This document shows, piece by piece, positions 47,947 through 61,623 of a stretch of 64,000 nucleotides of DNA (position 1 is the first letter of the stretch; each line of letters starts with the position of its first letter). This DNA comes from Drosophila miranda (Eukaryota; Arthropoda; Insecta; Diptera; Drosophilidae): NCBI RefSeq assembly GCF_003369915.1, contig NW_022881603.1, positions 44,021,723 to 44,085,722 of the forward strand, in the 5' to 3' direction. The translations under genes and the position numbers were made by a program. Under the pieces are notes generated by a model that was not told the origin of the DNA, ran no database searches, and saw nothing but the letters and a program-made list of their open reading frames with translations.

Positions 47947-48312
47947 CGGTCTGCTCGGGCCAGGAGTCCAGAGTAAAGCTCAGTAGGCATCGCGCCCATA
48001 GGGTAAGTATGGGTGGATGTACGCTCGCTTACCGCTGATCACTCTCTCTTTGAGTTATAGCCAGTCACTTCACTCAGTGGCTGCTACCGCCGACGCGGAA
48101 GAAAAGAACCGCCAGCCTGGATCGGAGGCGGGCACAACGAGGTGGAGCTCGACCTGCCCTGATAGCCAGAACGGTACCTCGTCAGCCCAGGGCCTATTCC
48201 ACCCCCGGCGGCTCCGCAGACACACGGAGCGCGGCGCAAACACAGGAGCAACGGAGGCGCGCGACCGACCCGGGTTTTTTCACACTCAGTGTGAAACACA
48301 CAGATAGAGAAG

Positions 48313-49630
48313 ATGACTGAGGACGCAGTCTTTGGTAGGCGCAACGCCCTTACCAGATCCCCACCACCGTCAGGACCTGCGAAAGCTCAGGGCTCGAGCA
48401 TGTTCAAGCCCGGCCCGGGTGGCAAAGAGAAGGAGCGACCGCACTCTGACCCATTAGAGCTGCTAAAAAACCTGGGTACTCGGGCCAATGAGCTGGTCAA
48501 GAGGATGAACGACCAGCGGCATGTGGACAACGTGATGAAAGATTTAGCCCTGAGAGTGGTAACCCTTCAGGCCCTGGTGGTCAACAATTTCGAATAGCTG
48601 CACACCAGGACAATTGAGACCGCCACTACTGGTACCCAAACAGCTGCGAAGGCGCCGCGCACCGGCTCAAAGAGGCTGCGCGAGTCTCCTCAAATGGCTG
48701 CGGAGCCCACAAAGAGGCAGAGAGGCACAAAGCTTCAACAAGCGTCGACCCAGCTCAAACCGCCGGCGCAGTCCCAGGATGAACTAACCCCCTCGGGTAC
48801 AGTGGACCATGGTGCCACCCCAGCCGCTAAGAAACAGCTCAAGTGGCAGCAGGTGGGCCCTAGGGTAAGGAAAAAAAGGTAGCCCCGTGAGCGCGTGCCA
48901 AGGCCAGACGCAATAATCATTCAACCCCAGGGCGAGCTTAGCTATAGCGACATCCTCCGTATGGTCACCAGGCGCCAGGATGGCAAGCGACCTTCAGGAG
49001 GTAGGGGATAATGTTAACAGAATCCGGAGGACGGCAAAGGGCGAGCTGCTGCTCGAGCTCAACGGCGCGAGCAAAAGAAACACATCTAAGCTCAAGGGGG
49101 ATATCAGCGCGGCACTGGGACTGCAGACGGGCATCAGGGCGGTGTCAGAAGAACTCTGCGTGGAGGTCAGGGATCTCGACAGCCTGGTCGAGAAGGAGGA
49201 CATCGCAGCAGCGATAGCTGCATCGATAGACGCCCCCAGCGTGGACACCAGACCCATTAAAAGCCTGAGGCCATCGTTCGCTGGTACGCAACTGGCAGTT
49301 GTGTGCCTGCCGCCCGTGCAGGCAAGAGCCCTGCTCATGGTGGGGAAACTTAAAGTCGGATGGACAAGCTGTAGGATCCGGGAGCGGACAGCTCAACGAC
49401 GATGCTACAGGTGTCTGGAGTTTGGGCATCTAGCAATCAGGTGCAAGAGCGCGGTGGATCGCACCGGATGCTGCCTCAGATGCGGCGTGAACGGGCACAA
49501 GGCGGCAACCTGTCAAAGCGATCCGCGGTGTTTCATCTGCACCGCTAACAACAGCAATGAGACGAACCATTATGCGGGTAGCAGGAGATGTCCAGCAGCC
49601 AGGAGCGTGCCCAGCTTGCCGGCCCAATAA
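48313..49630 (+). pseudogene. RA copy 3 ORF1, two nonsense codons plus the shared shift
   Basis: TAG at 48595-48597 (GAG in copy 2) and TAG at ~48880-48882, then the common +1 shift at ~48973-48994. The knuckle part (48980-49630) is open. TAATG joins ORF1 to ORF2 at 49628-49632. Confidence 0.82.
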
Positions 49631-52574
49631 TGAAGGTTATGCAGCTCAACCTCAACCACTGCGCTGCGGCTCAAGACCTGCTGAGCCAATCCATAAGAGA
49701 ATTGGCAATTGACCTCGCCATCCTCAGCGAGCCATATCAAACTAGGGAGTCCCCTGGGTTCATCTTGGATGCCACCAAAAAGGCCGCGATATGGCTATGC
49801 GGGGCCACGCCATTGCAGCTTTCCCTCTCAAGCGCTGCTGCTGGGTTTGTGCGCGCCAAGGTCGGAGGTGTGTGGATATACAGCGTCTACCTTGCCCCAA
49901 GCCTGACGCTCTCCGAGTTCGCAGGTACTCTAGACAACCTAGCGGCTGATGCTAGAGGACGTCACCCAGTAGCCATTGGAGGGGACTTCAACGCGTGGGC
50001 TGAGGAGTGGGGAAGCGTGGCGACGAATGCGAGAGGTAGAGCTCTGCTGGAGATCATTGCGCCCCTGGACATCGCGCTCCTCAACGAGGGAAACCAGCAT
50101 ACCTTCTCCAGAGCAGGAATAGGATCGGTCATCGACCTTACATTTGACAGCAGCTCACTTTTTAATTCATCAGGCTGGAGCATCAGCAACATCTACACAG
50201 GGAGCGACCACAGGGCAATTATATGGGACACAGGCCAACAGACGTCTAGCGTAGAGACAGCTGCGCCCAGATGGAGATGCTATCGCGCCGAAACGCTCAA
50301 TACGGCCCTGTTCATGGAGCTTATGTCCAACCTCACGGCGAATGGAAATTCTGAATGCATGGCCAACCATGTCATGGAGCATCTGGAGGCAGCATGCACT
50401 GCCACCATGGCGCAGAGGAAGCACTACGGTCGCCACCACCAACCTGTGTTCTGGTGGAACGAGGACATTGCCGCGCTACGTCGGGAATGCAACCAAGCTC
50501 GACGCCGCTACCAGCGCTCGCGCGGAAGCACTGCCTTTCCGCAATGGCAATCCACGTTTAGGGACTGCAGAAGGGCCCTCAAGGCGGCCATTAGGGATAG
50601 CAAGCGCCAGTGCTTTCTCAAGCTATGCGACTCTGCGGAGCAGGACCCATGGGGAAGGGCGTACAAGTTGGTGACGAACAAACTTTGCGCCAAGAGGCAG
50701 GCACCCCCGTCGGACCCCGACACGACAAGATCCATCGTGGAGGAACTCTTTCCGCACAGGGCTGACCACATCGGGTGGTCACACTGCAACCGCACAGTCA
50801 GGCACACATCGAGGAGGTGTCACTCGAGGAAGTCGAACGCGCAGCCAGGAGCATCAGCCCGAACAAGGCTCCTGGGCCGGACTCTATCCCGAACAGAGCC
50901 CTCTTGCTTGCCCTCTCCACTCGTCCGGACATCTTTGCGAAGCTGCTAAATCAGTGCCTCCGGGAAGGAGGCAAGCCGCCGGGGACAGCGTCGTCGTATA
51001 GGCCTATCTGCCTGATCGACACCGCGGGTAAACTGCTTGAGAAGGTGGTCTGCGCGCGACTGGAACGCTCCATCGCGGAGGCTGGCGACCTCTCACCGCA
51101 CCAATACGGCTTTCGCAATTCCCGATCCACGATAGACGCCGTTCGTAAGGTGGTGGACATTGCCTCCGGTGCAATTGCCGGCACTCGGTGGAAAGGCGGC
51201 GGGAAAGAGTATTGCCTAGGAGTCACTCTAGACATTAAGAACGCGTTCAACACGGCGAGGTGGAGCTGCATCCTAAAAGCGCTGGAGAGTTTCGACACAC
51301 CCAGGTACCTGCAGCGGATGGTACAAAGCTACTTTGAGAGAAGGCTGCTTTTGTACGCCACGCAGGCTGGCACGGAGGAATACGAGGTATCGGCAGGCGT
51401 CCCGCAGGGTTCAGTGCTTGGCCCCACTCTGTGGAACGCAATGTATGACGGCATCTTGCGACTCAGCCTCCCCCACGGAGTACACATGGTGGGTTTTGCA
51501 GACGATGTGGCTGTCCTAGTGGTGGCAAAAGACCTGTCCGTCGTGGAAACGACCTGCAACCAAACGATAGCGCGCATTCAACAGTGGCTGGACCTGGTCG
51601 GGCTCGAACTCGCACCCCACAAAACAGAGGCAGTGCTGGTATCCAGCCGGAAGAAAGTCGAGACGGCCAACATCTCAGTGGCAGGTACCCTGGTTTCGTC
51701 TAAGCGCGCTATCAAATACCTTGGTGTCCTGGTGGACACACGTCTCTGCTTTCGGGAGCACTTGGCATACATGGGCACGAAGGCGGCGACCACCAACGGT
51801 GCGCTCTCGAGGCTAATGCTGAACACCCGAGGACCAAAGCAATGGCGGCGACAACTGCTAACGAGTGTCACGAGATCGGTGATGCTATATACGGCGCCAA
51901 TCTGGGCAAAGGCCCTTCGAACAGCGAGCTACGCACGGGGTCTGGCAGCCACGCACCGCCTCTCTTCGATTCGGATCACCAGTGCCTTCCGAACGGTCTC
52001 GGACGAGGCAGCACACGTGATCGCGGGCATAGCACCCCTGGAATTCCTGGCGGATGAACGGTCCACATACTACCAGGAAACACATGGCAGAGGAATGGAC
52101 GCGGCGGCGAAAAGGCAGGTACGCATGGCGTGCAAACAGGAGAGTCTCAGAAGGTGGCAACAGCGCTGGGACACGACCACTAAGGGGCGTTGGACCCACC
52201 AGCTTATCCCGTCCATCGACGCGTGGGTAAGCAGGAAGCACGGGCAGGTCAACTTTTACCTGACTTAGCTCCTCAGTGGTCACGGCTGCTTCCGAAGCAA
52301 CCTTCATCGCTTCGGGCACGCGGACTCCGCAGAATGCTCTTGGTGCGGGCACTACGTGGAGGAGGATGCCGAGCATGCGATATTTTCGTGTGGCAGGTTC
52401 GCAGCGCAGCGCCAGCGGCTAGAAGAAGCGCTGGGTGGAGCCGTAGTCAAGCAGAGCTTGGTGCCGTGCATGCTCCTGTCCCCGGAAAACTGGGAGGCGA
52501 CGAGCTGCTTCGCGGCGACCATTATGAGGGAACTGCGCGCTGTTGAGCACCAGACAAGAGTCCAGTTAGTCTAA
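49630..52574 (+). pseudogene. RA copy 3 ORF2, fullest RA reverse transcriptase
   Basis: The endonuclease is intact, and the codon that is TAG in copies 1 and 2 is TGG here (50271-50273). A 10-nt deletion at ~50775 shifts the frame. A 51-nt in-frame deletion at ~50970 removes 'RWKIQKLVLIPKP'. Motif A (LDIKNAFN) and FADD are kept. TAG at 52266-52268 (CAG in RB at the matching place) is shared with copy 1; the C-terminal finger follows it to 52574. Confidence 0.85.
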
Positions 52575-52586
52575 ACGAAGCCTGCA

Positions 52587-52624
52587 CATGTGTGAAGCAT
52601 TGCTCCACGGCCGTACCACACATG
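52587..52624 (+). promoter_or_regulatory. 3' UTR hairpin of RA copy 3
   Basis: Same stem-loop as in RA copy 1. Confidence 0.5.
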
Positions 52625-52705
52625 TTGGGCTTGCATAGCCTAACCTTTAATATAGTTTGCTTTAAGTATAAAATAAGTTGTAAATACGAGCAATTAAATG
52701 GAATT

Positions 52706-53832
52706 AAAACGAGGGGGAACGTTGTGAGTTGCTGCGGACACCGCAACTCTACAGTTATACCCGATACTTAGTCAGTATGGCTCTGCTCCGGCAGACGCCG
52801 CTCATATTGAACGACACGACAAAGAGTGCGTGCGAGAGAGACAGAAAATCAGTCTGAGCGTGACGTCGGGCGCTGCGTAGCCACTGCAAATTGATTTGTT
52901 CCTATTGGCTATAAAAATGATCTGATCTGATCCAGATTCAGCAATCTGATAGATATGGTCGTTATCTATGATTCTGCGTTTTTAGTTTTCTCGAATCTGC
53001 AATATTGTGGATGCAACAGATTTTCGTCCTTTGTGTGGGTGGAAGGGGGTGGGGCGAAATTTTGAGATAACCGTTTTATAGTGAGATCTAACAGGAGTGC
53101 GGATACTAAATTTGGTTACTCTACCGTTAATAGTCTCTGAGATTTGTGGATGCCCCAGATTTTCGTCCTTTGCGGGGGCGTAAGGGGGTGTGGCGAAATT
53201 TTGACACAAAACGGTCAAGGTCCGATATCACAGGAGTGTGGATACGAAAATTGGTTGCTCTGGCTCTTATAGGTTCTGAGATCCTTGAACTCATATTTTG
53301 CAATTGGCTAAACCGACCATGAAACCTGTGTGTCAGAGAGAGACAGAGCGAGAAAGAATGAAATTGTTTTCTTGATTCTGGCTATAATAATTATACGATC
53401 TGGTTCAGATTTTGCACTCTAGAAGATATAGTCATCTTCTACGATTCTGCGTTTTTAGTTTTCTCGTATCGTCGAAATTGTGGATGCCACAGATTTTCGC
53501 CCTTTGTGGGGGTGGAAGTGGGGGGGGGGGGGGGCGCAAAGTTTTGAAATATTCTTGTAGCAGTGACATATCACAGAAGTCTGGATCCAAAACATCGTTG
53601 CTCTAGCTCTTATAGTCTTTGAGCACTAGGCGCTGAAGGGGACGGACACACGGACGGACGGACAGACGGACAGACGGACAGACATTCAGGGCTCAATCGC
53701 CTCGGCTATTGATGCTGATCCAGAATATATATACTTTATTGGGTCGGAAACGATTCCTTCTGGACGTTACACACATCCACTTTTACCACAAATCTAATAT
53801 ACCCCAATACTCATTTTGAGTATCGGGTATAA
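52706..53832. mobile_element. DINE-1/mini-me-like element H, chimeric
   Basis: The left ~200 bp carry retro-linked subtype markers (ACACCGC, ACAGTT, 'ctgctccgg', 'cctattggc'). From ~52965 on the unit subtype takes over ('ggtcgttatc', 'gtgggtgg', 'gagataaccg', 'ctctaccg'). The switch lies between ~52905 and 52965. The downstream unit spacer follows normally, so this element rejoins the RA block to the array. Confidence 0.78.
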
Positions 53833-54857
53833 TAAAAGAAAGTTACATAGCCCCTCCCATCAGGTAACCAACCTCTACCAATGTGGCTAATATCAGTTAA
53901 ATCTGTTAAGGGGGCATGGTGCACATGCCAAGGCCGCCTCAATATATCAATTCGCGTGCCGAAATTTAATAAGTGCTCTCCAGAATTAAGCCCTGTTTTT
54001 AAAACCCAAAATTTAATCACTGTTACATACAGTTACAGTTAAACAACCCCCGCTTGCATGCAGGTTCGTTGCAGCAATAGAGAACCAATTATAAGCCACC
54101 AACAAGACTGATTGCTGATAATAATAATATTTCAGTTTTGAATTTAAATTTTCTCATCGTCATACATACATGACGAGAAAAGTTCTGAATTTTTGAATAA
54201 TGTGCAATCATTGAGACGGCACACTTCCCAAGTGATGGCTCAGTAACTTCGATGGCGCATATCCTCACAAAACGCCAGACGCTGACAGTCTGTAATATAT
54301 GATTATTATAATGAAAATACAATGAAGATTAGTCGATATTTAATTGGAGTAAAGTAATTACAGTGGGGTACTGGGAGGAGAATATATTAAGGATGAAGGA
54401 ATAACACGGAATAAAAGAGCAGTGTTTACATGGTTGGGTGGGTAAACTCGAAATAACAACACCTGAATCCGCGCGGCTATACATATGACACAATCGACTG
54501 GATTTCTGTAACCCCTAACGCCAGGTTGGCAATTAAAATCTTTTTTATGTGTTTAACTAGAACAACTAAAAGATCCAGCCCATCCAAATAGCCCTGGGCG
54601 AAAGATCCCCCAAAATATTGTGGAGGGAAACAAGGATGATAGTTTTCCCACGGATTTGATAACCGTTACGGGCACCGAAGGCGAATTCCCACCTGTTCAA
54701 TGAATCTACCTCCTCTTGCATTTACGGCATTAACTGCTTGCATTAACATACCCTTTTGGTCAATTTAAAACTAGCCGGCAAAATTTTTAAAATTTTTAAT
54801 TAAATTTGAGTTTTTACTCCATTCAATCCAGTCATAATTCCATTTTCATGGTTTAAA
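53833..54857. other. Unit spacer upstream of U8, short form
   Basis: Lacks the ~237-bp block, like 5027-6054, and shares 'ttttcatgg' with it. A 13-bp deletion at ~53880 affects the 63-codon minus ORF. No gene recognised. Confidence 0.5.
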
Positions 54858-55052
54858 ATGTGTGTGTTAATTGTTGATAGTACAAAAACTGTTTATGACT
54901 TCGTACGAAAACATTTGGAACTAAAGATAGCAGCTAAGATGAGACTTAAATTGTTCTTTATTCTGTTGTTGATTATTCTAGCAATGGTGTTATTAATGAC
55001 GAAAGTCAGTGCCAAACGATGGGCTGATGGAGTAGATGGAGTGTGTGCCTAA
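54858..55052 (+). CDS. Micropeptide gene, U8
   Basis: Open 64-codon frame, with internal Met at 54939. The LLMT version as in U2 and U3. Confidence 0.6.
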   Translation: MCVLIVDSTKTVYDFVRKHLELKIAAKMRLKLFFILLLIILAMVLLMTKVSAKRWADGVDGVCA

Positions 55053-55190
55053 TCACTTTTTATAGTGTTAAATTATACCAATAAAGATGATGTAGCAAGC
55101 TTAGCGATAGTTGATTTAAACAAGTAAATTCATTATTTTTGAGATACCAGCTGATCTCAAAGCGTAGAGCTCTGAGATACACTACTCACA

Positions 55191-55641
55191 ATGCAGGCAG
55201 CCGAAACTGAGGTTTGCACATACCTATCTATCAAATGTAGACCTCAAAGTATTATAATTCAACTAACTAATCGCCAATTCCACAGCCCAAGCGTACCAAG
55301 AGTTATATTGATGAGGTATACCGACTTTTAGAGGAAAAGCCAGGGGTTGAAGAAATATTAATCATGAATCGTTCCGGTGTGCCGATCAAAACGTCAATGG
55401 AACGCCAAGACGCACTGTTTTGGCTCAGCATGCCTGTCTTTATGAGAATTTGCGTGAAAAGTGTCTGGCATTTCTATCAAAAATGGAGCCACCACAGCTC
55501 CTGACCATGTTGCGAGTCCGTACCAGATTCCACGAGGTCCTGCTAACACCTGATGGCAAGATAACCGTTTTGGTAGTGCAAAATCCAAAGGATACACATC
55601 TTAAGGTAGAGGATCTAAATCGTCATTCCTCCAATTTTTAA
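55191..55641 (+). pseudogene. Roadblock-family gene, U8, frameshifted
   Basis: Exon 1 with ATG (55191-55211), intron and exon 2 start (55286) are intact. In exon 2 'cttcaacatg' has become 'ctgttttggctcagcatg' (~55415-55431), a net +8 nt. The product would be truncated shortly after the G-V-P-I-K-T turn. The downstream remainder is open in the old frame. Confidence 0.75.
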
Positions 55642-56025
55642 ATAATTGCTCCTACATATATCTACGTTGTTAGTCATCCAACTTCTTACACGTAAAACAT
55701 TCTTCTCACTTTGTACACAGCCCAAACACAACAAACTGTTCATTTATGTGACTACCTGAATATAAATTCAATCAAATAAGTAATAAATAGTCCTCAGAGC
55801 TTCAGCTTAAAAACAACATTTATTCCAAAAACAGATGACATTTTCTGACCAACAGAAAGTAAATATATTCTTGTACTCGTATTTATAAAACACATTTCAT
55901 TTTCATACTCTTCAGTATGTACAACATAAACGTTAAGTTCTTCTAGAACTAATGTAAAATATTGAATTTGGTTGTCTGTTGTTTATTTAAATGGATTAAT
56001 CCTTCAATGGGAAACAGTGCCCGAA

Positions 56026-57402
56026 TCAGTGCAGATTTAGCTTGGACAACGTCAAGTCATTCTCGTCAATAGGGGACACCGTTATTTTCATTTTGTGCTC
56101 CTTGGCCATTTTGAATAACATTACAATGTCCGAGTTTATATAGGCACCCCGCAAAAGTGCCACCGACGATTTTTCGGAAGTCTCAAGCTCCTTCACAAGT
56201 TCTTCAACACTGGGATTACATTTGGTTTCATCCTTTACTTCTTTAAACTTCTGGCCTGACAACGCACGAGTCCAAATGTCCTGAGATGCCTCTTTGTATT
56301 TTTTGATTTTCTTGTCCAGGTCAGTAATCTTAGCACTGATCTCATTGTTATCGGGCTGCTTGGCTTGAGCCTGCATAAAAATACACCGAGCATCCTTATA
56401 TTCGCCTAAGGCGGACAGGGCGCAACCTTCCTGGTAGAGGGCCTTACAGGGCCTTAGAGGGCTTATTTTCAGTGAGACGCCGCAAGGCTTTCATCGTAAT
56501 GCACACGCGTTTGGGATTATGCAATTTATTGTAGCAGATCATCAAGTTTTGCTGGAAAAGTTAAAAAAAAACACATAAGTGGGGATGAGCCACGACGCTA
56601 CAAGTTGCATAGTTACATTGAGAGTGATCAACAGAGCGATTTGCTTGCGCTCATCCTCATCATTGGCTAGACGGCAATAGTTTAGAGAGCTTACGGCCCG
56701 CTCGAAGGCAGTGACGGCGTTGCGGTAGCGAAAGCGCTTCACACAGTCCTTGCCATGCATGTGCATGTCTAATGCCTTGGGGTAAACTATTGCAAACTTG
56801 TCCCGATCCACAGCGGCCATTGACGCGAAGGCATCTGAGTCCCCGATCAATGTGAAGTGAAGAACTTCGATTTTGAAAAGTCCATCTGAACGTGGTTTAA
56901 TGCGCGGCGGGCAGCCCATCTCGTGAAATAGCAACTTATAGGATATAATAAATTCGGCTTTTTCATATGGGCGCATGGTAAGTACAGCAGCCTGGAGGCC
57001 TTCTAGCACATCGCAACCTGCACCGGTCTCAAAATAGAATTTAGTTCGGCGCATCAATGAGGAATCAAAAGGAGAACTCTCGCCTTCCCAATAACCACTA
57101 TAGCGCACAGCGACACGTGCCTTGTCTGGCACCAGACCTCGGCCCTGGTGGCCCTCACGTGTGATGCGCTTAAAAATGTTCTCATTGATCGGCTTCATCA
57201 ATTTTTTGAGTTCCTCGAACGATTGGGTCGATGGAGAAGCGAGCTCTTCTTCATCAACATCTGGAGCGTTATCACAATCTTCCATTTCGTCGACATTAAA
57301 GTCATCATCGCCAGCCCCAAGTGGCGACTGTTCTACCTCAAATTGTGAGCCAGAGCCAACGAGTTTTCTAGAAGAGTAAGAGGCAGCGTCTAGGCAGCAC
57401 AT
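56026..57402 (-). CDS. shu: Shutdown-like FKBP-TPR protein, U8 (frameshifted)
   Basis: Exon 1 57402-56617 is open; intron 56616-56552; exon 2 from 56551 stops at 56446-56444 through the 7-nt duplication. Carries E70K, and F28L at the acidic N-terminus. The distal frame (56376-56026) is open. Confidence 0.78.
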
Positions 57403-58124
57403 GATTGTGCAAATGTATCAAATTTCGATGCTTGCCGAAGTTGCAGTGGTTCCTTGAGCATTTGAGTGCAATATGAAAAATTATCTTCCATTTTTTCCAC
57501 ACTTTTTCCCAACTTTAACTTGTTTGGGTTAATTACAAAAATGCGCGATAGGCAGTGACACCCTCAGAAATATACCAAGTATATACCGATGAAAAAACGA
57601 CCTTAGCCCACTTATGACCTCTTTAATTAAACAGGATAACAAATTGAGTTAAACTGCGGAAAATAATACTGTTTGTAAATCTTTTCTTTGAAATTACAAA
57701 AAAAAAAACACGCACACGATATCTTTCACTGTAACAGCGCCAAAATGATTCAATTTTCTTTATTTTTGGTGGAATATTAAAAAACCGCCTTGGGCGACAA
57801 TGGGTTAATCGTTCCGTCGAGGATGGGAAACCATATTTCTCGATTTTGATTTAAGATACGCTAATTTTAGCCACTCCCTTTTATTGAACTTTTTATATAA
57901 ATAAAAAAATGTTGTAACGAAAAAGGTCGAACTGCCCACAAAGTTTTTTTTCTACACGATTAGCTACTTTTAAGTACTCCTGAGTACATATGTAGATGTG
58001 GCAGTTCATAGAACGAATAGATAAAACCACACCATGAAAAACCACGAATTCATTAAACATTTCTAACGCCCCAAATCTATCTGCGTATTTGAAAAGTAAT
58101 TAAAAAATTTAATTTTGTAATAAT
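57403..58124. other. shu upstream flank, U8
   Basis: AT-rich flank of the U4/U5 type. No gene seen. Confidence 0.5.
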
Positions 58125-59228
58125 AAAACGAGGGGGAACGTTGTGAGTTGCTGCGGACGCCGCAACTCTACATTTATACCCGATACTTAGTCAGTATGGC
58201 TCCCCTCCGGCAGACGCCGCGAATATTAAACGACACGAGAAAGAGTGCGTGCGAGAGAGACAGAAAATCAGTCTGACCGTGACGTCGGGCGCTGCGTAGC
58301 CACTGCAAATTGATTTGTTCCTTTTGTCTATAAAAATTATCTGATCTGATCCAGATTCAGCAATCTGATAGATATGGTCGTTATCTATGATTCTGCGTTT
58401 TTAGTTTTCTCGAATCTGCAATATTGTGGATGCAACAGATTTTCGTCCTTTGTGTGGGTGGAAGGGGGTGGGGCGAAATTTTGAGATAACCGTTTTATAG
58501 TGAGATCTAACAGGAGTGCGGATACTAAATTTGGTTACTCTACCGTTAATAGTCTCTGAGATTTGTGGATGCCCCAGATTTTCGTCCTTTGCGGGGGCGT
58601 AAGGGGGTGTGGCGAAATTTTGACACAAAACGGTCAAGGTCCGATATCACAGGAGTGTGGATACCAAAATTGGTTGCCCTGGCTCTTATAGGTTCTGAGA
58701 TCCTTGAACTCATATTTTGCAATTGGCTAAACCGACCATGAAACCTGTGTGTCAGAGAGAGACAGAGCGAGAAAGAATGAAATTGTTTTCTTGATTCTGG
58801 CTATAATAATTATACGATCTGGTTCAGATTTTGCACTCTAGAAGATATAGTCATCTTCTACGATTCTGCGTTTTTAGTTTTCTCGTATCGTCGAAATTGT
58901 GGATGCCACAGATTTTCGCCCTTTGTGGTGGCGGAAGTGGGGGGGGGGGGGGGCGGGAAAGTTTTGAAATATTCTTGTAGCAGTGACATATCACAGAAGT
59001 CTGCATCCAAAACATCGTTTCTCTAGCTCTTATAGTCTTTGAGCACTAGGCGCTGAAGGGGACGGACAGACGGACAGACATTCAGGGCTTAATCGCCTCG
59101 GCTATTGATGCTGATCCAGAATATATATACTTTATTGGGTCGGAAACGATTCCTTCTGGACGTTACACACATCCACTTTTACCACAAATCTAATATACCC
59201 CAATACTCATTTTGAGTATCGGGTATAA
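58125..59228. mobile_element. DINE-1/mini-me-like element I
   Basis: Near full-length, with a G tract at ~58938-58955. Subtype of D and E at the right end; shares 'gggggcgtaag' with element H. Confidence 0.75.
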
Positions 59229-60493
59229 TAAAAGAAAGTTACATAGCCCCTCCCATCAGGTAACCAACCTCTACCAAAGAATTTTCGCACATGTGGCTAA
59301 TATCAGTTAAATCTGTTAAGGGGGCATGGTGCACATGCCAAGGCCGCCTCAATATATCAATTCGCGTGCCGAAATTTAATAAGTGCTCTCCAGAATTAAG
59401 CCCTGTTTTTAAAACCCAAAATTTAATCACTGTTACATACAGTTACAGTTAAATAACCCCCGCTTGCATGCAGGTTCGTTGCAGCAATAGAGAACCAATT
59501 ATAAGCCACCAACAAGACTGATTGCTGATAATAATAATATTTCAGTTTTGCATTTAAATTTTCTCATCGTCATACATACATGACGAGAAAAGTTCTGAAT
59601 TTTTGAATAATGTGCAATCATTGAGACGGCACACTTCATAAGTGATGGCTCAGTAACTTCGATGGCGCATATCCTCACAAAACGCCAGACGCTGACGGTC
59701 TGTAATATATGATTATTATAATGAAAATACAATGAAGATTAGTCGATATTTAATTGGAGTAAAGTAATTACAGTGGGGTACTGGGAGGAGAATATATTAA
59801 GGCTTAAGGAATAACACGGAATAAAAGAGCAGTGTTTACATGGTTGGGTGGGTAAACTCGAAATAACAACACCTGAATCCGCGCGGCTATACATATGACA
59901 CAATCGACTGGATTTCTGTAACCCCTAACGCCAGGTTGGCAATTAAAATCTTTTTTATGTGTTTAACTAGAACAACTAAAAGATCCAGCCCATCCAAATA
60001 GCCCTGGGCGAAAGATCCCCCAAAATATTGTGGAGGGAAACAAGGATGATAGTTTTCCCACGGATTTGATAACCGTTACGGGCACCGAAGGCGAATTCCC
60101 ACCTGTTCAATGAATCTACCTCCTCTTGCATTTACGGCATTAATTATTGTAAAATTAACCCGGCCAAATAGAGGGGCACCCGCCGCTCTCAGCGATTCAT
60201 TTCAAAAACGCAATCAAATTTGAATTTTGAGTCTTTGTCTCCGGGCGGTCACGAGCCCTATGTCATCAAAAGAGTCTGCGAGACTCAACGCGCAGCACCA
60301 AACAGGTCTCTCCACAAAAATCGGAAATTTGTGAATTTTGTTGAGCAAGCAGTCCACACTTAAATAAACTGCTTGCATTAACATACCCTTTTGGTCAATT
60401 TAAAACTAGCCGGCAAAATTTTTTTAAATTTTTAATTAAATTTGAGTTTTCACTCCATTCAATCCAGTCATAATTCCATTTTCGTGGTTTAAA
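59229..60493. other. Unit spacer upstream of U9, long form
   Basis: Includes the ~237-bp block. Close to the 21.1- and 26.7-kb spacers. No gene recognised. Confidence 0.5.
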
Positions 60494-60688
60494 ATGTGTG
60501 TGTTAATTGTTGATAGTACACAAACTGTTTATGACTTCGTACGAAAACATTTGGAACTAAAGATAGCAGCTAAGATGAGACTTAAATTGTTCTTTATTCT
60601 GTTGTTGATTATTCTAGCAATGGTTTTATTTATGACGAAAGTCAGTGCCAAACGATGGGCTGATGGAGTAGATGGAGTGTGTGCCTAA
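60494..60688 (+). CDS. Micropeptide gene, U9
   Basis: Open frame, with internal Met at 60575. One change (K10Q) in the segment upstream of the internal Met. Confidence 0.6.
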   Translation: MCVLIVDSTQTVYDFVRKHLELKIAAKMRLKLFFILLLIILAMVLFMTKVSAKRWADGVDGVCA

Positions 60689-60891
60689 TCACTTTTTATA
60701 GTGTTAAATTATACCAATAAAGATGATGTAGCAAGCTTAGCGATAGTTGATTTAAACAAGTAAATTCATTATTTTTGAGATACCAGCTGATCTCAAAGCG
60801 AGAGCTCCGAAACTGAGGTTTGCACATACCTATCTATCAAATGTAGACCTCAAAGTATTATAATTCAACTAACTAATCGCCAATTCCACAG

Positions 60892-61239
60892 CCCAAGCGT
60901 ACCAAGAGTTATATTGATGAGGTATACCGACTTTTAGAGGAAAAGCCAGGGGTTGAAGAAATATTAATCATGAATCGTTCCGGTGTGCCGATCAAAACGT
61001 CAATGGAACGCCAAGACGCAATTCAACATGCCTGTCTTTATGAGAATTTGCGTGAAAAGTGTCTGGCATTTCTATCAAAAATGGAGCCACCACAGCTCCT
61101 GACCATGTTGCGAGTCCGTACCAGATTCCACGAGGTCCTGCTAACACCTGATGGCAAGATAACCGTTTTGGTAGTGCAAAATCCAAAGGATACACATCTT
61201 AAGGTAGAGGATCTAAATCGTCATTCCTCCAATTTTTAA
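60892..61239 (+). pseudogene. Roadblock-family gene, U9, start exon lost
   Basis: Exon 2 is open; the exon-1 ATG is deleted as in U4 and U5 (~60800). The 89-aa remainder from 60970 is the same as in U5. Confidence 0.7.
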
Positions 61240-61623
61240 ATAATTGCTCCTACATATATCTACGTTGTTAGTCATCCAACTTCTTACACGTAAAACATTC
61301 TTCTCACTTTGTACACAGCCCAAACACAACAAACTGTTCATTTATGTGACTACCTGAATATAAATTCAATCAAATAAGTAATAAATAGTCCTCAGAGCTT
61401 CAGCTTAAAAACAACATTTATTCCAAAAACAGATGACATTTTCTGACCAACAGAAAGTAAATATATTCTTGTACTCGTATTTATAAAACACATTTCATTT
61501 TCATACTCTTCAGTATGTACAACATAAACGTTAAGTTCTTCTAGAACTAATGTAAAATATTGAATTTGGTTGTCTGTTGTTTATTTAAATGGATTAATCC
61601 TTCAATGGGAAACAGTGCCCGAA

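Larger units (their letters stand above)
47947..52705 (+). mobile_element. RA copy 3, reaching the 3' end
   Basis: Same 5' breakpoint as RA copy 2 but runs through to the 3' UTR and into DINE H. It retains the YGFR and motif A segment (51028-51246) that copies 1 and 2 lack. The last ~1.45 kb look identical to copy 1. Confidence 0.85.
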
